The notes beneath the pieces are model-generated. The model had not been told where the DNA came from, did no database searches, and saw nothing but the letters and a program-made list of their open reading frames with translations. Shown here piece after piece: positions 58,593 to 64,000 of a stretch of DNA of 64,000 nt. The DNA lies in NCBI GenBank assembly GCA_026018925.1, contig JAKSZU010000029.1, forward strand, positions 9,089,378 through 9,153,377, given 5' to 3'. The stretch comes from Tupaia tana (taxonomy: Eukaryota; Chordata; Mammalia; Scandentia; Tupaiidae). Both the position numbers and the translations under genes were made by a program. How positions within the stretch are numbered: position 1 is the stretch's first letter; each line of letters opens with the position of its first letter.

Positions 58593-58941
58593 ACCCATGG
58601 GAACAATCAATGAGCAGGAAAATGTTACTCTCTGCCCAGACCAGGGTCCACATGGAAAATCAGGTAGCCTAGGTTCAGAGTAAGAAGAAGGAAATGTACG
58701 AAATGTGTAGATAAAAGGGGCTGTAAAGGTCTTGCCTATTTTCATCAGAGTATGCAGCCTTCAGCTGGCTGGAACATGGTTGCTGCTTTTGCAATCCTAA
58801 GTCAGACTATGAGACCAATGCTTCACTCTGTCCTTTTGTCCTGCTGTGGACAGAGCTTCAGTCTTCATGATTTAGACTCCTGCAAAGCAATGTAGATGCC
58901 TAAAGAAAAAAGATATTTTCAGAGACTTCACCCAGGTGAGT
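58593..58941 (+). promoter_or_regulatory. B-type OR 5' element (duplicon III)
   Basis: Palindrome ACCCATGGGA at 58593-58602 (one mismatch to TCCCNNGGGA). Donor CACCCAG|GTGAGT with exon end 58935 (333 bp). Lies upstream of the pseudogene at 61910. Confidence 0.5.
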
Positions 58942-59105
58942 CTAAGAGCCTGGCAAAAAAAAGGTTCAAAGAGAATGAAAACAGAGAATGTTTGCCAGAG
59001 ATCACCTGAGAGCCCAATAAACCTAGCCCAGAGCCCAAAGATCACTGTTTGCTTGGAGGATGAATTTGTAATGGACTTATTTAGTATGTTAAAAATAGAA
59101 GTGTC

Positions 59106-59276
59106 AGGACCAGCCCATGGTATGGTGGTTAAGTTGCTGAACTCTGACATGGTTGACTGCATTTTAAGTCCCAGACCTGGGGGTTTCAAAATCACACCAG
59201 ATACATGTGCATCCATGCCCAAGAGCCCAGGAGACTGGAGGAGAAGGGATTGCAGTGTGACCAACCTCTAAGAGAG

Positions 59277-59353
<77 letters not shown>

Positions 59354-59415
59354 CTCTCTCTCTCTTCCCCTCCCTCCCTCTCTAGTGAGTGCATTTGTCC
59401 TATGGCAAAAAATAA
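59106..59415 (+). repeat. SINE, old type, with (CT)n
   Basis: Precedes the third U2 pseudogene. (CT)n at 59282-59360. Confidence 0.82.
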
Positions 59416-59435
59416 AAAAAAAATTGAACTGTCTA

Positions 59436-59622
59436 GTTGCTTATTGGTCTTCCAGCTAATATCAAGTGGCATCTGTTCTAATCAGTTTAATATCTCAAAC
59501 GTCCTCTATCTTAGGACAATATGTTAAGTCATTTTTGGAACAGGGAGATGAAATGGGAGCTTGCTTCATCCAGTCTATGCATTTACCTGGTATTGCAGTT
59601 CCTCCAGGAGTGTTGCACCCCA
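59436..59622 (+). ncRNA. U2 snRNA pseudogene
   Basis: Duplicon III copy of the U2 pseudogene, with ATCAGTTTAATATCTCAAAC, GTCCTCTATCTTAGGACAAT and GGTATTGCAGTTCCTCCAGG. Same position between SINEs as the other two. Confidence 0.9.
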
Positions 59623-59654
59623 TTTGAGAGATTAACAAGAATTACCCAGGGGTC

Positions 59655-59888
59655 AGCAGGTGGTATGGCATTTAAGGAGCTGAACTCTCATATGACCAAG
59701 TGCAGTGCAGTTCAGGTCCCAGACTCAGTGGCTTGAAAATCACACCAGACATGTGTGCATATATGCTCCAAATCCCAAGAATACTTAAAAGGGACTGCAG
59801 CATGGCCATCCCCACTGGGCAGTGATTTCTCACTTTTCTGCTCACTGTCTCTCTCTGACAAGCATACATTCTCTATGGCAAAAACCTA
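59655..59888 (+). repeat. SINE, old type
   Basis: Follows the third U2 pseudogene. Confidence 0.82.
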
Positions 59889-60073
59889 TAAAGAAAAAGG
59901 CATTTTAGTCTGCAAAGCTTGGATGAGAATCGTAGTATTAGATGAGACCAAAGGAAAAGGAGGAGTAAAGGGATTGCAATAATGTTAGAACACATCAAGG
60001 CCAGAATCCCTCCAAATCAGATATTCAATTTTCCTTCTCCTTCCTGCAAACCCCGCCCCCGAAACACACTTTT

Positions 60074-60116
60074 TATGTATGTATGTATGTATGTATGTAT
60101 GTATGTATGTATGTAT
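60074..60116 (+). repeat. (TATG)n microsatellite
   Basis: About 10 units. Replaces the (TTTA)n at the sister site 37999. Confidence 0.95.
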
Positions 60117-60273
60117 AGTGGTCTTTGCCTTAGGACACTTGAGTTAGACAGAGAGACAGAGACAGTGAGAGGGAACATGAGATGTGGGTGTGATGGCTAC
60201 ACCATAATCCCTTCTCTTCCATTTTCCTCCTGGATTTTTGTGCACACATACACACAGGCCCTGCGTGATTTTT

Positions 60274-60285
60274 TTTTAATTTTAC

Positions 60286-60340
<55 letters not shown>

Positions 60341-60706
60341 TATTTTTATTTATTTATTTATATACATTCAATCACATTGTTTAGCTTACAAAATGAACAT
60401 TTCAATATGTGAACATTTCTCCCCAGTCCAGTTGATCAAAATATCTTCAACCGATAACACTACATCTCTCCATCTCGTCAATGCTCTGCCTCCGTATCCC
60501 TTCTCCAAATGTCATACCTTAGGCCCCACTCCTCCACACACACCACATCTGGCATTCAGACCCATCTCTTGTGTTTGTACAACCTTTAGTCAACCAGTTT
60601 CAGTCATAGAGTGCAGACACTTGGTATATATTAAGTGGGGACATACAATGTTTCTCTTTCATAGCCTGGCTTGCTTCACTCAGCAGTAACTCTTCCATAT
60701 TCTTCC
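60274..60706 (-). mobile_element. L1 LINE 3' fragment inside a SINE
   Basis: L1 3' end preceded by a (TTTC)n/(TTTA)n tail. GCGTGATTTTT occurs at both edges (about 60263 and 60707), a likely target duplication. It splits a minus SINE that is whole at 38053-38286. Confidence 0.8.
60287..60341 (+). repeat. (TTTC)n microsatellite
   Basis: Tail region of the inserted L1. Confidence 0.95.
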
Positions 60707-61081
60707 AGCGTGATTTTTCAAATTGCCAGATCTGGGACTCAAATTGTGGTCAACCATGTGGGACTCCAGTGCCATAACCACTACGCTACCTGCTGACCTG
60801 AAGAGCAGCTTTTATGTATTGGGTTCTTTTGATTTTATTCTTTCAAAGAAATAATTGGAGTTTTTTCACTCAGTTTGTCATTTATTATTTCTTTATGATA
60901 GTTAGCTTGTTAGCTTTCTCATAGATAGATGATAGATAATAGATAGATAGCTAGATAGATATAGATAGAGAGAGAGATATCAATATTTTGTGGGATAATA
61001 TATAAAACTTTTAAGTCGGTATGCCCAAGTTGTTCAACTTGCATAGTTGTCTCCCTCAATTACATTTATTGAAAAGTTCTT

Positions 61082-61312
61082 ATGAGGCACACACACTCGC
61101 CAGAGAGAAAAAGAGAGAGAGAGAAAATGTGAGAAGTCGCCCCCTAGGGAAGATGAGCAAACCAAAATCCATTCTCCTACCTTCACTTCTTTGGTCTTTG
61201 GGCATGTACACACATGCACCCAGTGTGATTTTCAAGCCAACGAATGTGAGACTCGAACCACACAGTTGGCCATGTGAGATGCAATGCCTTAACCTCCATG
61301 CCACCTACTGCC
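61082..61312 (-). repeat. SINE, old type
   Basis: Counterpart of 38586. Confidence 0.8.
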
Positions 61313-61687
61313 CCTCCTTTTTGTTTTTTAAGCTTAACAAGTTTAGCATCATCAATAGTATTTGTCTTTTGTACATTTTACTATTTTATTGAGTTGTCAG
61401 AAAAGGCATCATGCACTTTGTATAGAAAAAAAAAGTCATGAATTTTACGAATGCTCAAAACTTCACGTTATTCTTATTCCTATATTTTTAGCTTTCATAG
61501 TTGAAGTGAATTTTACAAACAGAATCAGTGACCTCTCTATCCTGTGGAACATATTTTTGGCATGCATCTGAAAATCACTCAGTGGTCCTCCATACACTCA
61601 TTATTTGGACTGCCTATAATGTGGTAGGCTCTCAATTTGTGTTACTCAAATGCAAAAATAAATTTCTTAGTAAAATTGTAGAATGCG

Positions 61688-61842
61688 GAGCCAGCATTTG
61701 GAGTAATGGCTATGTTGCTCAACTCCCATGTAGTCAACAATGGTTCAAGTCCCAGACCCCGTGGCTTAAACTTACTCTAGGCACATGTTCATGCGTGCCC
61801 AGGATCCCAAGAGGAGAATGGAAGAGAAGGGATTGTGGTGTG
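61688..61842 (+). repeat. SINE, young type, 3' lost
   Basis: Stops in the central domain and joins the OR upstream flank directly, so a deletion or recombination boundary lies here. Confidence 0.8.
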
Positions 61843-61909
61843 CGTTACACTCTTTTGAGTGAAAAATAGCCATGTTGATATTCTCTTTCCTTGTAGTTAT
61901 CTCTGCCAC

Positions 61910-62848
61910 ATGGAACCAAGGAACAATACAGGTTTTTTCAGAATTCCTTCTTCTGGGATTTTCAGAGGAACCAGAATTGCAGCCCCTCATATTTGGGCTT
62001 TTCTTCTCCATGTATCTGATCACCAAGTGTGGAAACCTGCTCATCATCCTGGCCACCATCTCAGACTCCCACCTGCACACCCCCATGTACTTCTTCCTCT
62101 CCAACCTGTCCTTCATAGACATCTGTTTCACCTCCACACCATCCCAAAGATACTGGTGAACATCCAGACACAGAGCAAGGTCATCACCTATGAAGGCTGC
62201 ATCACCCAGGTGTTCTTTTTCCTAGTCTTTATAGTGTTGGATGACTTCCTCCTGACTGTGATGGCCTATGACCGGTATGTGGCCATCTGTCACCCTCTGT
62301 GCTACACTGTCATCATGAACCCCTGGCTCTGTGTGGTGCTGGTTCTGGTGTCCTGGATCATGAGTGTCTTGTATTCCTTGTTACAGAGCTTAATGGTGTT
62401 ACGACTGTCCTTCTGTACACACACCCAAATTCCCCACTTTTTCTGTGAATTTAATCAGGTAGTCCACCTTGCCTGTTCTGACACCTTTATTAATGATATT
62501 TTCATGTATTAGGGAGCCATACTGCTGGCTGGTGGTCCCTTCACTGGGATCGTTTACTCTTACTGTAAGATAGTTTCCTCCATACATAAAATCTCATCAG
62601 CTCAGGGGAAATACAAAGCATTTTCCACCTGTGCCTCTCACCTCTCAGTTGTCTTCTTATTTTATTGTACAAGCCTAGGAGTGTACCTTAGTTCTGCTGC
62701 GACCCACAGCTCACACTCAAGTGCAGCGGCTTCAGTGATGTACACTGTTGTCACCCCCATGCTGAACCCCTTCATCTACAGCCTGAGGAATAAAGACATA
62801 AAGAGAGCAATGAGAAGACTCACTGAGAGGGAAACTGTTGTAGAATAG
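61910..62848 (+). pseudogene. Olfactory receptor pseudogene, family 7, full-length body
   Basis: OR7-type gene with ATG at 61910 and stop at 62846-62848. Three lesions are visible. The frame shifts in the first 10 codons. One base is missing in the CTCCACCACC stretch near 62136. There is an in-frame TAG at 62510-62512 where the sister copies have TTT (FMY* against MYFG). The rest reads well, including [37 protein letters not shown] and [20 protein letters not shown] splice acceptor (tccttgtag) ends at 61896. It most resembles the gene at 15273 in its flank and in its companion pseudogene. Confidence 0.9.
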
Positions 62849-63460
62849 TGTCCTAGGACTGAAGAAGTGTCCTTCCTAGCAGAGTTCATAGCGTCAGACT
62901 CAGAAATACTGACAATCTGATCATACTATGGAAGTGGAACTTGTTCCTTCTAATCATCTCCAGTAATTTACATGACTCGGATTTCAACTTCTTTATATAG
63001 TTTTAAAAAATTACCTTAGGAAGTTTTGTGCCCTGTGAACAAAATTTTCCCTTTGTTCATGTTTGTTTTTAAAAGTTTATCCTATTCACAAATCATAAAG
63101 ATTTGGAAATCTTCTCAAAATTTATAGAACAACATGAATTTCTGGGGAATACTTTCTTTTCAAATGGCATACACCAAGCAATTTTCCTTTTTTCTATTAA
63201 AAATAATCCTCTGTTGTACTTCCATCATAGGAACAAAATAAATACTCTTGGCAATATGGACAATTATGTGATTGTATAATACATGAAAATCTGTCCCCAG
63301 AATCTTCCAGATATGTGTCCATCCTTCCTTGTTATATCTCTACCTTAATTGTTCCTAATATAGACTTTTACACATTGATTTGTTTTATAATTTGTTATCT
63401 GTTTTTTTTTTTCTATTCTGTTTCTTCAGGAGCCCTGTGTCCCATATTTGCTGTCTATAG
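62849..63460. other. 3' flank of pseudogene 61910
   Basis: Matches 16220-17110 but lacks the SINE at 16567. No gene seen. Confidence 0.5.
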
Positions 63461-63462
63461 AC

Positions 63463-63836
63463 ACCCTATTTACAGGCCCAAGTATTTCTTCTTCTCCACC
63501 TTGTTTTTGTAGACACTTCTTTCACTTCTGCCACCATTCCAAAGATGTTGGTGAACACAAAGACACAGAGCAATACCATAGCTTAAGGAGGCTGCATCAC
63601 CCAGATGTCCCTTTCCATACTCTTTGCAGGGGTAGACAACTTCCTCCTGACTGTGATGGCCTAGGACCAGTATGTGGACATCTGTCAACCCTGTGAGCTA
63701 CTGTCATCAAGAGCTCCCACTTCTGAACACTGCTACTTCTGTTGTCCTGGATTATAAAAGTGCCCTTACTTTGTTGTTCCATAACTTAATTGTTCTGTGG
63801 CTGTTCTTCTGTACACACCAAAAAAGCTCCCATTAA
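63463..63836 (+). pseudogene. Companion OR pseudogene after 61910, cut by the window end
   Basis: Same 5'-truncated companion type, closest to 17113. It starts at a PKYFFFSTLFL-like PMYFFLSN remnant, has TAG in MAYDQY and reaches the shared SINE at 63837. The remainder lies beyond the window. Confidence 0.8.
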
Positions 63837-64000
63837 GGCCAGCAGGTGGCATAGTGGTTAAAGCACTGGATTCCCACTTGGCCAACTATGGTTTAAGTCT
63901 TAAATCTGGTGACTAGAAACACATCCTGGGTGCATGTGCAAACAGGTCCAAAAATCCCAGGAGGATAATGGAGCAGAAAGGATTGTAGAATGGCTATAAT
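63837..64000 (+). repeat. SINE, old type, cut by the window end
   Basis: Head GGCCAGCAGGTGGCATAGTG. Same site as 17505. Confidence 0.82.

Larger units (their letters stand above)
60117..60797 (-). repeat. SINE, old type, split by an L1
   Basis: Pieces 60117-60273 and 60707-60797. The L1 at 60274-60706 lies between. Confidence 0.8.
45102..61680 (+). repeat. Tandem segmental duplication, copy III
   Basis: Same order as copies I and II as far as about 61680. Beyond that it switches to a flank like that of the gene at 15273, so its right end is recombined. Carries the full HAL1. Confidence 0.75.

Noticed and set aside
59276-59460. Ser-Leu repeat frame.
   Set aside because: Translation of a (CT)n tract in a SINE.
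1-64000. CRISPR arrays, phage or bacterial operons.
   Set aside because: The window is mammalian. The regular repeats are zinc fingers, HAL1 monomers and microsatellites.

Overview
The window is mammalian genomic DNA, almost certainly from a placental mammal. The evidence is clustered family-7 olfactory receptor (OR) genes with single coding exons, a KRAB/C2H2 zinc-finger gene, abundant L1 LINEs, a half-L1 (HAL1) element, hAT-Charlie (MER20-like) fossils, U2 snRNA pseudogenes and about 60 copies of a tRNA-derived SINE. I cannot match the SINE to any family I know (it is not Alu, B1/B2/ID, ERE, CAN, VES, CHR, DAS, the rabbit C repeat or AfroSINE), so I do not name the species. No endogenous retrovirus was seen.

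Layout. The window is a tandemly duplicated OR array. The repeating unit is: A-type 5' element (O/E-like palindrome plus a splice donor), OR coding exon, a decayed 5'-truncated companion OR pseudogene, B-type 5' element with a nearby U2 pseudogene, then a second OR (now a pseudogene). Region 735-8100 is a diverged partial unit with an OR at 4577. Duplicon I (about 11342-27132) has an OR at 15273 and pseudogenes at 17113 and 26111. Duplicon II (about 27133-45101) has an OR with one frameshift at 32019 and pseudogenes at 34235 and 40187. Duplicon III (from about 45102) has an intact OR at 52697 and pseudogenes at 54925, 61910 and 63463. OR reading frames: two are full length and normal in frame (15273, 52697). 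One is open but about 30 codons are read in the wrong frame (4577). The rest are pseudogenes.

Late insertions, datable against the sister duplicons. A processed, intronless KRAB zinc-finger retrocopy (40771-44921, minus strand) keeps a 671-codon ORF, 5'UTR, AATAAA and poly(A), and lies inside the OR pseudogene of duplicon II. A near-complete HAL1 (48981-51905, minus strand) has an intact 333-codon ORF1, no ORF2 and 125-bp tandem monomers at its 5' end, and lies in duplicon III. A 5'-truncated L1 (23110-24694) and a 5'-truncated HAL1 (24745-25950) lie in duplicon I. Several young SINEs are present in only one or two of the three duplicons.

How it fits together. The OR coding exons each have a 3' splice site 12-13 nt before the ATG. 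Two to seven kb upstream of each lies a conserved element with an Olf/EBF-like site 323-349 bp before a CAG|GTGAGT donor, and the A-type units also carry a conserved 42-43 nt candidate middle exon. This looks like the non-coding 5' exon structure of OR genes, copied with each unit and decayed upstream of some pseudogenes.
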